From the NCBI RefSeq assembly GCF_002836975.1, contig NZ_NIJK01000018.1:16924-80923 (forward strand): 64,000 nt of DNA, written 5' to 3'. This DNA is from Shewanella indica (lineage in GTDB: Bacteria; Pseudomonadota; Gammaproteobacteria; Enterobacterales; Shewanellaceae). Positions 17,849-26,000 of this stretch are shown one piece after another. Both the position numbers and the translations under genes were made by a program. Numbering within the stretch: position 1 is the stretch's first letter; every line of letters begins with the position of its first letter. Below the pieces are notes generated by a model, which had not been told where the DNA came from, made no database searches, and saw nothing but the letters and a program-made list of their open reading frames with translations.

Positions 17849-17903
17849 TTTGCCTCCATCCGAGCGCTGGCACCGAAGGCCAGCTACTCATACAAGCCAA
17901 GAT

Positions 17904-18266
17904 TCATTTCGCAGTGTCACCAATCAAAGTGATACTTTCAATTTCAACTTCATTGCCGTTCCACTCCTTGTCAACCTCGCCGGTCAGTTTCACCAGAGTG
18001 CTTTCTTTCACATCGGCATTGATATTGCGCCACAGCTTATGGTCGATTTCGACTTTAACCTCGCCGGAATCATCACGGAACAGATAAGTTTCGTCGCCCA
18101 GACTCTTCACCAGGTAACCTGTCAGCTCAACCAGGGTATCGTCCTTGGCCTGCTCGACCTGAGACGCTGTAATGACCCGATTTTCGACTCCCGGCCCGCT
18201 ATAGGCCGCAAGAGCAGCACCACTGCAGAGTGAGGATAATACCAGTAAATATGCCAACTTTTGCAT
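17904..18266 (-). CDS. ygiW: YgiW/YdeI family periplasmic OB-fold (BOF) protein
   Basis: 120 residues: a signal peptide (LAYLLVLSSLCSGAALA) and a bacterial OB-fold domain with the family pattern YSGPG, VELTGYLVKSLGDETYLFRD, GEVKVEIDHKLW and LTGEVDKEWNGNEVEI. YgiW-type proteins act in stress tolerance; the Salmonella member VisP binds peptidoglycan. In enterobacteria ygiW also sits next to qseBC, as here beside a regulator-kinase pair, so the linkage is conserved across families. ATG 18266 follows AGGAGAG at 7 bases; the longer frame from 18293 is not needed. Confidence 0.9.
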   Translation of the reverse strand: MQKLAYLLVLSSLCSGAALAAYSGPGVENRVITASQVEQAKDDTLVELTGYLVKSLGDETYLFRDDSGEVKVEIDHKLWRNINADVKESTLVKLTGEVDKEWNGNEVEIESITLIGDTAK

Positions 18267-18387
18267 CTTGTTTCTCTCCTGAGGTTGTTTCAATGGCTGC
18301 AGTATAGATTTCAGCGCTTGAACTCAGGATTGAAGCTAAATTAAGTTTTGATCATCTAACCGACAACAGGCATAAAGACCGTCTTTA

Positions 18388-19482
18388 TCAGTGTTCGAGA
18401 ATATGAATTTGTTCGGATTTGAGGGCTACTTCAGTCTGCATACCGGCAACCAACTCCAGCTTACGTGCCAGATGTAACGGCACTTCGGCGCTGAGAGTCT
18501 GATCCACGCCTTCGATTACTGCCAGCAAGCGCACAGACTCGCCCATCACCAGTAGGGATTCGAGCCTGACATTGAGTTTGTTGAAGCTGCGGCACAGGCG
18601 GCCACGACTGATGGAGTTGAATCTGACGCCTTGATTAGGCACGACCCAACGCACCTTATCTCCCGGATTCAGGCGCGCATCATAGTCACAGGCAATCAGT
18701 TGCTCGCCAAACTTAAGCCAGGTGAGTTGCCGCTCCTGCTCCAGGGCCACCACTTCGGAGTCAAACAGGTTTCTAAGACCCATCTGCCGGGCAACCGCCT
18801 CGTTACGAGGTTTAGCCAACACTTCATGGGGCACACCCTGTTGCAGCAACTGCCCTTGGCTGATAAGCACCATGCGGTCGGCCAGCAACAAGGCTTCGTT
18901 GAGATCATGGGTCACCATGATCACCGGAATATGCAGCTGCGATTTAAGTCGTGCCAGCTCCAGATACAGGCGCTCACGGGTTTCGCGATCGACGGCAGAA
19001 AAAGGCTCATCCAGCAGCAATACCGAAGGCTCACGCGCCAGCGCTCTGGCCAGTGCCACTCTCTGTCTCTGACCACCGGACAACTGCTCAGGCAAACGAT
19101 CCGGCAAACCTTGCAGATTAACCCGCTCCAGCCAATCCAGCGCCCTGGCCCGGCGTTCGGCCTTGGGCAGATGGTCAAGCCCGGCGATAACATTGTCGAC
19201 CGCACTCAGATTGGGAAACAGGCCAAAGTGTTGCGGCACAAACCCCAGATGGCGCTGCTGTGGGCTCAGGTTCACCGTCTCGGAAAACCAGGGTTTATCA
19301 CCATAGCGGATGCTGCCGGATTGCGGCTTATTGAGACCGGCAATCATCCTCAGCAGCGTGGTCTTGCCGCCACCGGAGGGCCCCACCACGGCCAGGACTT
19401 CACCGGCTCGGCAAACAAAGTCTGCCTGCAGTGGGATCCCCTTGGTTTGATGGACGCTGACATGCAGATCTGTCGGGGTCAT
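18388..19482 (-). CDS. modC: Molybdate ABC transporter ATP-binding protein ModC
   Basis: 364 residues. Walker A GPSGGGKTT, signature LSGGQRQRVALARAL, Walker B LLLDEPFSAVD and the H-loop VTHD are intact in the first 230 residues. The C-terminal third is the molybdate-responsive MOP/TOBE domain typical of ModC (about 295-360), which can sense molybdate and shut the transporter. The ATG overlaps the modB stop by 4 bases. It is the last gene of a nine-gene minus-strand operon from moaA. Confidence 0.95.
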   Translation of the reverse strand: MTPTDLHVSVHQTKGIPLQADFVCRAGEVLAVVGPSGGGKTTLLRMIAGLNKPQSGSIRYGDKPWFSETVNLSPQQRHLGFVPQHFGLFPNLSAVDNVIAGLDHLPKAERRARALDWLERVNLQGLPDRLPEQLSGGQRQRVALARALAREPSVLLLDEPFSAVDRETRERLYLELARLKSQLHIPVIMVTHDLNEALLLADRMVLISQGQLLQQGVPHEVLAKPRNEAVARQMGLRNLFDSEVVALEQERQLTWLKFGEQLIACDYDARLNPGDKVRWVVPNQGVRFNSISRGRLCRSFNKLNVRLESLLVMGESVRLLAVIEGVDQTLSAEVPLHLARKLELVAGMQTEVALKSEQIHILEH

Positions 19483-20144
19483 TTCAATCTCCCGAGCCGC
19501 CGCGACAACCCTGTGGTCAATGCCAATGTGGTGATGGCAAACAGCAAGAGTACCAGCGACATGGTACCGGCCGAGGCGAAGTCAAATGCCTGGACACTGT
19601 CATAGATGGCGATGGAAATCGTCTTGGTCTCTCCCGCGATGGAGCCCCCCATCATCAGGACGACACCAAACTCGCCGAGTACATGGGAGAAACACAGCAC
19701 CAGGGCCGTCAGGATCCCCGGCCATACCAAGGGCAACTCCACCTTGAATAGCTGCTTGGTGCGACTCATGCCACAACAGGCACAGGCATCACGCACATCC
19801 TGTGGAATAGCTTCAAAGGCCCTTTGAATAGGCTGCACCGCAAAGGGAATATTGACCAGTACCGAGGCGACCACCAGGCCGGAGAAATGAAATACCAGCT
19901 GCACTCCCAAGGTTTGCTGCAGCCATAGGCCCAGCCAGCTTTCACTGCCAAGCCCTACCAAAAGGTAATAACCGATCACTGTAGGTGGCAACACCAGGGG
20001 CACCATGATCAGCGCTTCTATCCAGGACTTACCGCGAAACTCACGGTAGGCCAGCAAGCGGCTCAACAAGATGGCAAGCGGCAAGAGCACCAAGACACTG
20101 ATAGCAGCCAGTTTGACCGAGAGCCATAGCGACTGCCAATCCAT
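19479..20144 (-). CDS. modB: Molybdate ABC transporter permease ModB
   Basis: 221 residues, about five or six membrane helices. The cytoplasmic coupling loop AFEAIPQDVRDACACCGMSRTKQLFKVELPL contains the EAA motif region expected for the ATPase contact (split here: AFEAIPQDVRDACACC and GMSRTKQLFKVELPL). It forms the ModB2C2 channel with ModC. The start codon is directly adjacent to the modA stop (TGA-ATG), and its end overlaps modC. Confidence 0.95.
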   Translation of the reverse strand: MDWQSLWLSVKLAAISVLVLLPLAILLSRLLAYREFRGKSWIEALIMVPLVLPPTVIGYYLLVGLGSESWLGLWLQQTLGVQLVFHFSGLVVASVLVNIPFAVQPIQRAFEAIPQDVRDACACCGMSRTKQLFKVELPLVWPGILTALVLCFSHVLGEFGVVLMMGGSIAGETKTISIAIYDSVQAFDFASAGTMSLVLLLFAITTLALTTGLSRRLGRLK

Positions 20145-20945
20145 TCAGCTTCCCTCGGGCAGGGCAAAGCCATAGGCGCTGAACACTTGTCGCGCTTCCG
20201 GCCCCTGCAGATAGTCGTAAAAGGCTTTGGCATCGTCGCCGGCTTTCTCAAGCAGCACCATCCGCTGGGTCAGCGGGGCATGGGAATCTACCGGCAACGC
20301 CAGATAGCGACCTCTCGCCTGAAACTGCGGTGCTACCGCCAGCGACAAGGCAACTATGCCGCCTTGAGTCGAGCCACTCAAGGCAAACTGCGCCGCCTGG
20401 GAAACGTTTTCGCCATAGATGAGGTTGGCCTGCAACTCCTGCCACAAACCCTTTTGCTTGAGCAACGCACGGGCGCGCTCGCCATAGGGAGCATGATCCG
20501 GGTTGGCGATGGCAAAGCGCTTGATCTGCCCGGCGGCCAGTGCTTGTTGCAGCCCCAGTAATTCTTGATCCAGTTTCAGTGGCGAATTCTTGGGAGCCAC
20601 CAGTGCCAAGCGCCCGTAAGCGTAGACCACACCCTTGTCACGGGTGATGCCGGCGTCAGCCAGCGCCTCGACATAACGCTCGTCGGCCGAGAGAAACAGC
20701 TCGAACGGCGCACCATGCTTTATCTGCGCTACAAAGTTACCGGAAGAACCGTAGGAGATCTTGAGTTGGCGTCCTGTCTGTTGCTGATAGCGCTCGGCGA
20801 TATCATCCAGGGCAAACTTGATATTGGCCGCCGCAGCCACATGAACGCTTTGCGCCGCCGCAGCCGGCAGACACAGACCGAGCAGCGCCAGTGCGGTCAG
20901 CACGGCCTTGGTCGTCGAATTCAGCAATCGCTCCAATAGCACCAT
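20145..20945 (-). CDS. modA: Periplasmic molybdate-binding protein ModA
   Basis: 266 residues with an N-terminal signal peptide ending around AAAAQSVHVAAAANI. VHVAAAANIKFALDDIA, ISYGSSGNFVAQI and GAPFELFLSADERY are the ModA/WtpA-type anion-binding motifs; the Ser residues near 63-66 and 93 would contact the oxyanion. Binds molybdate (and tungstate) and delivers it to ModBC. ATG 20945 has CGGAG 6 bases upstream. moaE ends 12 bases before, so uptake and cofactor synthesis share one transcript. Confidence 0.94.
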   Translation of the reverse strand: MVLLERLLNSTTKAVLTALALLGLCLPAAAAQSVHVAAAANIKFALDDIAERYQQQTGRQLKISYGSSGNFVAQIKHGAPFELFLSADERYVEALADAGITRDKGVVYAYGRLALVAPKNSPLKLDQELLGLQQALAAGQIKRFAIANPDHAPYGERARALLKQKGLWQELQANLIYGENVSQAAQFALSGSTQGGIVALSLAVAPQFQARGRYLALPVDSHAPLTQRMVLLEKAGDDAKAFYDYLQGPEARQVFSAYGFALPEGS

Positions 20946-20957
20946 CAAACGCTCCGG

Positions 20958-21416
20958 TTACTTTTCCCAGGCCTTGGCGGCCTGCTCATCGGCATCGCGG
21001 GCCTCAACCCAGTGTTGGCCACTGTCACCGGCCTCCAGCTTCCAGAATGGTGCCTTGGTCTTGAGGAAATCGATGAGAAACTCACAAGCCGCAAACGCCG
21101 CCTTGCGGTGGGCACTGCTGACACCGATAAACACTATCTGCTCGCCAAGATGCATAGTGCCAACCCGGTGAATGATGGTCAGCTGATTCAGCGGCCAGCG
21201 CTCACGGGCTTGAGTGGCGATTTGCCCCAAAACGGCTTCTGTCATCCCGGGATAGTGTTCCAGCGTCAGGTCGGTAACCGCACTGCCATCGTTGAAGTCG
21301 CGTACCTTGCCGACAAAGGTCACCACGGCGCCATCGCTGTTATCGGCGGCGATGCGGGCATATTCGGCCGGGACATCAAAGTCGGCGGTTTGTACCAAAA
21401 TACGATCGCTTTGCAT
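20958..21416 (-). CDS. moaE: Molybdopterin synthase catalytic subunit MoaE
   Basis: 152 residues, the standard MoaE length. VTFVGKVRDFNDGS, TLEHYPGMTEAVL and HRVGTMHLGEQIVFIGVSSAHRKAAF are family motifs; the conserved basic residues toward the C-terminus (LKTKAPFWKLE, with the active Lys) are present. With MoaD thiocarboxylate it turns cyclic pyranopterin monophosphate into molybdopterin. ATG 21416 follows the moaD stop by one base, so the two subunits are coupled. Confidence 0.96.
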   Translation of the reverse strand: MQSDRILVQTADFDVPAEYARIAADNSDGAVVTFVGKVRDFNDGSAVTDLTLEHYPGMTEAVLGQIATQARERWPLNQLTIIHRVGTMHLGEQIVFIGVSSAHRKAAFAACEFLIDFLKTKAPFWKLEAGDSGQHWVEARDADEQAAKAWEK

Positions 21417-21417
21417 C

Positions 21418-21666
21418 TCAACCTCCGGTTACCGGTGGGAAGAAGGCCACCTCATCACCCGCTTTGATCTCTGTATGCCAAGGGCTGAGAGTTTGGTTGA
21501 CGGCTACCAACAGCTTGTCGGACGCCATCACTCTGGCCCACTTGTCGTCTGTGGCCGCCAGTTGGGCACGCAGCGCCTCGGCCGTCAAACCCGGCTGGCT
21601 CTCGACTTCAATGGCAGCCGTTCCCAATAATTCGCGTACTTGAGCAAAAAACAGCACTTTAATCAT
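21418..21666 (-). CDS. moaD: Molybdopterin synthase sulfur-carrier subunit MoaD
   Basis: 82 residues with a beta-grasp ubiquitin-like fold. The C-terminus ends VAFFPPVTGG; the Gly-Gly end is the site adenylated by MoeB (8379-9131) and then thiocarboxylated. KVLFFAQVRELLG at the start is the usual first strand. It lies between moaC (4 bases away) and moaE (1 base). Confidence 0.96.
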   Translation of the reverse strand: MIKVLFFAQVRELLGTAAIEVESQPGLTAEALRAQLAATDDKWARVMASDKLLVAVNQTLSPWHTEIKAGDEVAFFPPVTGG

Positions 21667-21670
21667 ATCG

Positions 21671-22147
21671 TTACACCTTAAAATGACCGGATTTACCGCC
21701 GCGTTTCTCCAGCAGTCTTACCTGGGTAATCACCATATCTTTCTGCACCGCTTTACACATATCGTAGATAGTCAGCGCCGCAACCGAGGCCGCCGTCAGG
21801 GCTTCCATTTCAACCCCGGTTTTGCCAGCCAGCTTACACAGGCTGGTGATCCTGACCCGGTTTTGCTCCGGCTCGGCCTGCAGATCCACCTCGACCTTGG
21901 TCAACATCAAGGGATGGCACAGAGGGATCAGCTCTGAGGTTTTCTTCGCGGCCATAATGCCGGCGATTCTGGCAGTGGCAAACACATCGCCCTTATGGTG
22001 GCTGCCACTCATGATCATCTGCAGCGTCTCGGCTGACATCTCAATATAAGCCTCGGCACGGGCTTCGCGTTCAGTGATCGACTTTTCGGTCACATCCACC
22101 ATATGGGCGTTGCCGTCGGCATTGATATGGGTAAAGGCATTAGTCAT
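21671..22147 (-). CDS. moaC: Cyclic pyranopterin monophosphate synthase MoaC
   Basis: 158 residues, full length. [18 protein letters not shown] at the start, [20 protein letters not shown] and LIPLCHPL in the middle and MCKAVQKDM with KSGHFKV at the end are all MoaC signatures. Works after MoaA to form cyclic pyranopterin monophosphate from the cyclic GTP-derived intermediate. Its start overlaps the end of moaB by 8 bases. Confidence 0.97.
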   Translation of the reverse strand: MTNAFTHINADGNAHMVDVTEKSITEREARAEAYIEMSAETLQMIMSGSHHKGDVFATARIAGIMAAKKTSELIPLCHPLMLTKVEVDLQAEPEQNRVRITSLCKLAGKTGVEMEALTAASVAALTIYDMCKAVQKDMVITQVRLLEKRGGKSGHFKV

Positions 22148-22670
22148 CTATAGCAACCTTTTTCAAATTGGATACGAAGTTACAGGGCCGGTGCCGGGCA
22201 TCCAGCTGCTCTTTGAGGATCTTGCTCCAGGCCGTACGACATGCGCCGGTGGAACCGGGCAAACAAAACAGTGCCGTTTGATTGGCGATACCGGCCAATG
22301 CCCGCGACTGCACAGTAGAAGTGCCCAGCTCAGTGTAAGTGATGTGGCGAAAGAGTTCACCAAAGCCTTCTATTTCAGCATCAAACAACGGCCGCAGCGC
22401 TTCTGGGGTGTTGTCTCTGCCGCTAAAGCCGGTGCCGCCGGTGGTGATGATCACCTGGACATTGGCGGCGGCTATCCATTGGCTGACGATAGCGCGCATC
22501 TGGTATTTATCATCCGGGCATAGCTTACGCTCGACCAAGTTATGCCCAGCCTCCTGCAGTGCCTGTACCAGAAAACGCCCGGAGGTATCTGTTTGCAGAT
22601 CCCGGCTGTCTGAAAGGGTAAGAATGGCGATATTCAAGGGCTCAAAATGGGTATGAATGCAATGTCCCAT
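22140..22670 (-). CDS. moaB: Molybdopterin adenylyltransferase-like protein MoaB
   Basis: 176 residues with the MoCF-type fold. [36 protein letters not shown] and [17 protein letters not shown] are family motifs; the TTGGTG loop binds the pterin. In other organisms MoaB/MogA-like proteins adenylate molybdopterin before MoeA acts; E. coli MoaB is dispensable, so its exact duty here is uncertain. No separate mogA is in the window. The gene is 70 bases after moaA and overlaps moaC. Confidence 0.93.
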   Translation of the reverse strand: MGHCIHTHFEPLNIAILTLSDSRDLQTDTSGRFLVQALQEAGHNLVERKLCPDDKYQMRAIVSQWIAAANVQVIITTGGTGFSGRDNTPEALRPLFDAEIEGFGELFRHITYTELGTSTVQSRALAGIANQTALFCLPGSTGACRTAWSKILKEQLDARHRPCNFVSNLKKVAIDD

Positions 22671-22740
22671 GTCAGTTCCTGCTGCTGAATGCTACCGAGA
22701 TGGCGATGATAAGTATCTGGCGCCCAGACGAGCGCCACCC
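22671..22740 (-). other. moaA-moaB spacer with a hairpin
   Basis: The largest gap in the operon, 70 bases. On the minus strand TGGCGC and GCGCCA pair across TCGTCTGG (around 22718-22737). No U tract follows, so it is more likely a processing or mRNA-stability element than a terminator. Confidence 0.4.
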
Positions 22741-23721
22741 TCAACCGCCGATAGAGGCCAGATGTTGGGTTACACCGGTAATGCCTTGGTGCAGATAGTG
22801 AGTCTCTTTCTTCTGTTGCAACTGCTGATGCAAACGGGCAATCAACTCATCCTGCTGTTCAGGACTCTGAAGCAGATCCCGAAGATCGACACCATGTTCG
22901 GTGAACAGACACAGGTGCAGCTTACCCTTGGCAGAAACCCGCAACCTGTTACAGCTGGCGCAGAAGTTTTTGGCATAAGGCATGATCAGCCCAATACGGC
23001 CACGATAATCAGGGTGGCTGAAGTTTTGCGCCGGGCCATCTTCGGCCGCGGGCTGATCATACTGCCAACCTTCGGCCTCGAGTCTGGCCTTGATATCGGC
23101 TCCAGCCAGGTGATGCGCCTTGAAGTAGTCGTGACCCAAACCGGTTTCCATCAGCTCGATGAAACGCAGATCTATGGGGGTATGTTTGATCCAATGCAGG
23201 AAACGTGGCAGGTCCTTGTCGTTGAGATCCTTGAGCAGCACAGCGTTGATCTTGACCCGCTCAAAGCCGGCTTCCAGCGCCGTATCTATACCGCGCATGA
23301 CCTCATCGAACTTGTTCTCGCCGGTGATCTGATAAAACATCCTGGGGTCCAGGCTGTCCACAGACACGTTGATCCGCCTCAGTCCGGCGTCGTACCACTC
23401 TTTGGCGTGCTTCTCGAGCCTATAACCATTGGTGGTAGTGGCGATAGTGTGAATTTCGCTGTTGTCGGCAACTGCGCGAATGATATCGGTAAAGTCTTTG
23501 CGCAGCGTAGGCTCGCCACCTGTGATCCGTACCTTGCGGGTACCTACTTTGGCAAAGGCAGCAACCAGATTCTCAATCTCGCTGAGCGTCAGAAAAGAGG
23601 GCTTGCCCTCCGGGCGATAACCATCCGGCAGGCAGTAACTGCATTTGAAGTTACAGACGTCAGTAACTGACATCCGCAAATAGTGAAATCTTCGACCAAA
23701 ATTGTCTTGTAATTGGGACAT
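22741..23721 (-). CDS. moaA: GTP 3',8-cyclase MoaA (radical SAM)
   Basis: 326 residues. The radical-SAM cluster is CNFKCSYC near 24-31, and the second [4Fe-4S] site uses [18 protein letters not shown] toward the C-terminus; the protein ends GG as MoaA should. ITGGEPTLR is the SAM-binding GGEP motif. It starts molybdenum cofactor synthesis by rearranging GTP with MoaC. ATG 23721 has GGAAAGG upstream; an in-frame GTG at 23727 is an alternative. It heads a moaABCDE-modABC operon and its leader may be a Moco-sensing RNA. Confidence 0.96.
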   Translation of the reverse strand: MSQLQDNFGRRFHYLRMSVTDVCNFKCSYCLPDGYRPEGKPSFLTLSEIENLVAAFAKVGTRKVRITGGEPTLRKDFTDIIRAVADNSEIHTIATTTNGYRLEKHAKEWYDAGLRRINVSVDSLDPRMFYQITGENKFDEVMRGIDTALEAGFERVKINAVLLKDLNDKDLPRFLHWIKHTPIDLRFIELMETGLGHDYFKAHHLAGADIKARLEAEGWQYDQPAAEDGPAQNFSHPDYRGRIGLIMPYAKNFCASCNRLRVSAKGKLHLCLFTEHGVDLRDLLQSPEQQDELIARLHQQLQQKKETHYLHQGITGVTQHLASIGG

Positions 23722-24076
23722 GATCACCTTTCCAAGTCAGGGAGGTGAGAGCATTTCTTTACTCACCCCGGTGGCAAAATTGCCACGGCTAAAGGACCAT
23801 ATCTTCACTGACGTAGGACCAAAAGCTCGGAGAACCGTCTGCGCCAATTATAGGACGAAAAGGGGGGTGAACCATACCCCTAAAAATGGATTTCCCGATC
23901 TGGTTCAAATCTGCGTGGACTTTTTGTGACAAGCTTCACTCATAAATTTCATCAAAACTAACGGCTGCTTTCCGATCAAATACTGTGCCCTGAATAGATT
24001 TTCAGGTAAGGTTGGAGCTGGATAAAAATAAAACACCCGTTTACATCGGGGGACTTTGAAGGATAGAGGTGACATG
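23722..24076. other. Divergent region between moaA and the ETF-QO gene
   Basis: 355 bases without a protein gene. The left part is the moaA leader with the candidate Moco RNA. The right part is A/T-rich with poor dyads and should hold the promoter of the ETF-QO gene. I see no small open frame with a ribosome site. Confidence 0.5.
23738..23830 (-). promoter_or_regulatory. Candidate Moco RNA motif (riboswitch) in the moaA leader
   Basis: Within 110 bases of the moaA start the minus strand forms two stable hairpins: GTGGCAA/TTGCCAC (23771-23786) and GGTGAG/CTCACC (23744-23767), separated by a few bases, followed by the ribosome-site region. A Moco-type RNA motif is known upstream of moaA in many gammaproteobacteria. 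The position, two-stem layout and conserved-looking CTCACCTCCC support it, but I could not match it to a covariance model. Confidence 0.5.
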
Positions 24077-25726
24077 ATGGAACGCGAATCAATGGAATTC
24101 GATGTTGTTATCGTTGGTGCAGGCCCCGCCGGACTGGCTACGGCTTGCCGTTTGATGCAGATCTCCAAAGACAGCGGCAAAGAGATCAGTGTCTGTGTGG
24201 TCGAAAAAGGCTCTGAAGTCGGCGCGCATATTCTCTCCGGTGCCGTCTTTGAACCCAGCGTATTGGAAGAACTCTTCGGTGACTGGAAAGAACTGGGAGC
24301 CCCCCTGCATACCCAGGTTACAGAAGATGAAATCTATCTGCTCAAGTCGGCCGAAGATGGCAAACATCTGCCCAACAGCCTGGTACCCAAGACCATGCAC
24401 AATCATGGCAACTATATTATCAGCGTCGGTAATCTCTGCCGCTGGATGGCCGAGCAAGCCGAAGGCCTGGGAGTGGAGATATTCCCCGGTTTTGCTGCCA
24501 GCGAATTGCTGCTCAATGAAGACGGCAGCGTCAAGGGAATATTGATCGGCGACATGGGCATAGGCGCCGATGGCCAGCCCAAAGACAGCTATATGCCGGG
24601 TATGGAGCTACACGCCAAATATACTGTGTTTGCCGAAGGCTGCCGTGGCCATCTGGGCAAGCAGCTGATAGAAAAATTCCACCTGGATAACGGCAAGACA
24701 CCACAACATTACGGCATAGGCTTCAAAGAGATTTGGAAGATCCCGGCCGAACAACACCAACAAGGTAAAGTGGTTCACAGTGGCGGCTGGCCGCTACAGG
24801 AAGGCGCCAGCGGCGGCGGTTTCCTCTACCATATGGAAGACAACCAGGTTGCCGTGGGGCTGATCATCGATCTCAACTACAAAAACCCGCATCTGAGCCC
24901 CTTTGATGAATTTCAGCGTTACAAGACCCACCCTGTCATCGCCAAGACCTTAAGCGGCGGCGAGCGTTTGAGCTATGGTGCCCGCGCCATCACCAAAGGG
25001 GGACTAAACTCTCTGCCCAAGATGAGCTTCCCAGGTGGTCTGGTAATAGGTTGTGATGCCGGGACACTCAACTTCGCCAAGATCAAGGGCACTCACACCG
25101 CCATCAAGAGCGGTATGCTGGCGGCCGAGACCCTGGCAGAAGGCCTTATCGCCGGAGTTGAAGGCGGAAAAGATCTCGACTGCTTCCAGGAGCGGCTGGA
25201 ACAGAGCTGGCTCTTTGATGAGCTTTACCGTTCCCGTAACTTCGGCCCGGCCATGCACAAGTTCGGCACCTTCCTGGGGGGCGCCTTTAACTACATCGAT
25301 CAAAACTGGTTTGGCGGCAAGTTCCCTGTGACCCTGAGAGACGAGCATCCCGACTATGCCCAGATGGCTGAAGCCAGCGCCTACAGCAAGATTGACTACC
25401 CCAAGCCGGACGGCAAGCTTAGCTTCGACAAGCTCTCTTCAGTTTATCTGTCCAATACCTTCCACGAGGAAGACCAACCCTGCCATTTGCGCTTGAAAGA
25501 TGCCAATGTCCCTATTGCAGTCAACCTGGTGAAATACGATGAACCGGCGCAGCGCTATTGCCCTGCGGGTGTCTATGAGGTGGTTGAAGACGAGGGGCAA
25601 CCCAAGTTTGTGATCAACAGCCAGAACTGCATTCACTGCAAGACCTGTGACATCAAGGACCCCAGCCAGAACATCACCTGGGTGACCCCCGAAGGGGGTG
25701 GTGGCCCTAACTATCCCAATATGTAA
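24077..25726 (+). CDS. Electron transfer flavoprotein-ubiquinone oxidoreductase
   Basis: 549 residues. It passes electrons from reduced ETF (acyl-CoA and amino-acid dehydrogenases) to ubiquinone at the inner membrane. VVIVGAGPAGLATACRL (about 10-26) is the FAD-binding GxGxxG. GIGFKEIW and SMPGG-like segments are typical of the family. The C-terminal [4Fe-4S] motif is CIHCKTCDIKDPSQNITW near 522-540, with the fourth Cys (YCPAG) earlier. I chose ATG 24077, 7 bases after GAGG; an ATG at 24074 is nearly as good and an upstream TTG is not. The etfAB genes are not in the window. A terminator follows. Confidence 0.95.
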   Translation: MERESMEFDVVIVGAGPAGLATACRLMQISKDSGKEISVCVVEKGSEVGAHILSGAVFEPSVLEELFGDWKELGAPLHTQVTEDEIYLLKSAEDGKHLPNSLVPKTMHNHGNYIISVGNLCRWMAEQAEGLGVEIFPGFAASELLLNEDGSVKGILIGDMGIGADGQPKDSYMPGMELHAKYTVFAEGCRGHLGKQLIEKFHLDNGKTPQHYGIGFKEIWKIPAEQHQQGKVVHSGGWPLQEGASGGGFLYHMEDNQVAVGLIIDLNYKNPHLSPFDEFQRYKTHPVIAKTLSGGERLSYGARAITKGGLNSLPKMSFPGGLVIGCDAGTLNFAKIKGTHTAIKSGMLAAETLAEGLIAGVEGGKDLDCFQERLEQSWLFDELYRSRNFGPAMHKFGTFLGGAFNYIDQNWFGGKFPVTLRDEHPDYAQMAEASAYSKIDYPKPDGKLSFDKLSSVYLSNTFHEEDQPCHLRLKDANVPIAVNLVKYDEPAQRYCPAGVYEVVEDEGQPKFVINSQNCIHCKTCDIKDPSQNITWVTPEGGGGPNYPNM

Positions 25727-25747
25727 TTAGTGACTGTAAGCCATAAG

Positions 25748-25776
25748 AACGCGTCTTTTAAGACGCGTTTTTTATT
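25748..25776 (+). terminator. Rho-independent terminator after ETF-QO
   Basis: AACGCGTCTT-TT-AAGACGCGTT followed by a T-rich TTTTTTATTT. Confidence 0.9.
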
Positions 25777-25916
25777 TACGCAAAAGCAATATTAGCACCT
25801 ATTGATACATTAAGGCTTTTTGGTCATAATCCCGGTTCTACAATAAGATCCAGCCCCATAAAACAGCTGGCCTGCCTATACTCTACAAAGACTTACGGGG
25901 AAATCCCTGCCAATGC

Positions 25917-25945
25917 GTTAATTACTATGCTCAAGTGTAATTAAC
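25917..25945. promoter_or_regulatory. Inverted-repeat operator candidate upstream of the chemoreceptor gene
   Basis: GTTAATTAC (25917-25925) and GTAATTAAC (25937-25945) are exact reverse complements with an 11-base spacer, giving arms 20 bases apart centre to centre (about two helical turns). It lies 56 bases before the start codon, a usual place for a regulator site. No regulator can be named. Confidence 0.4.
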
Positions 25946-26000
25946 GTTAAATCAGTTAATGCTGTTGTCCACACTATAAGGATATGGATAGGCGGTCGCT

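Noticed and set aside
18371..18387. Hairpin ATAAAGA-CGG-TCTTTAT after modC
   Set aside because: Short stem and no U tract; not called as a terminator.
18631..19605. Plus-strand 324-codon frame
   Set aside because: Shadow of modC and modB.
22657..23670. Plus-strand 337-codon frame
   Set aside because: Shadow of moaA, which has complete radical-SAM motifs on the other strand.
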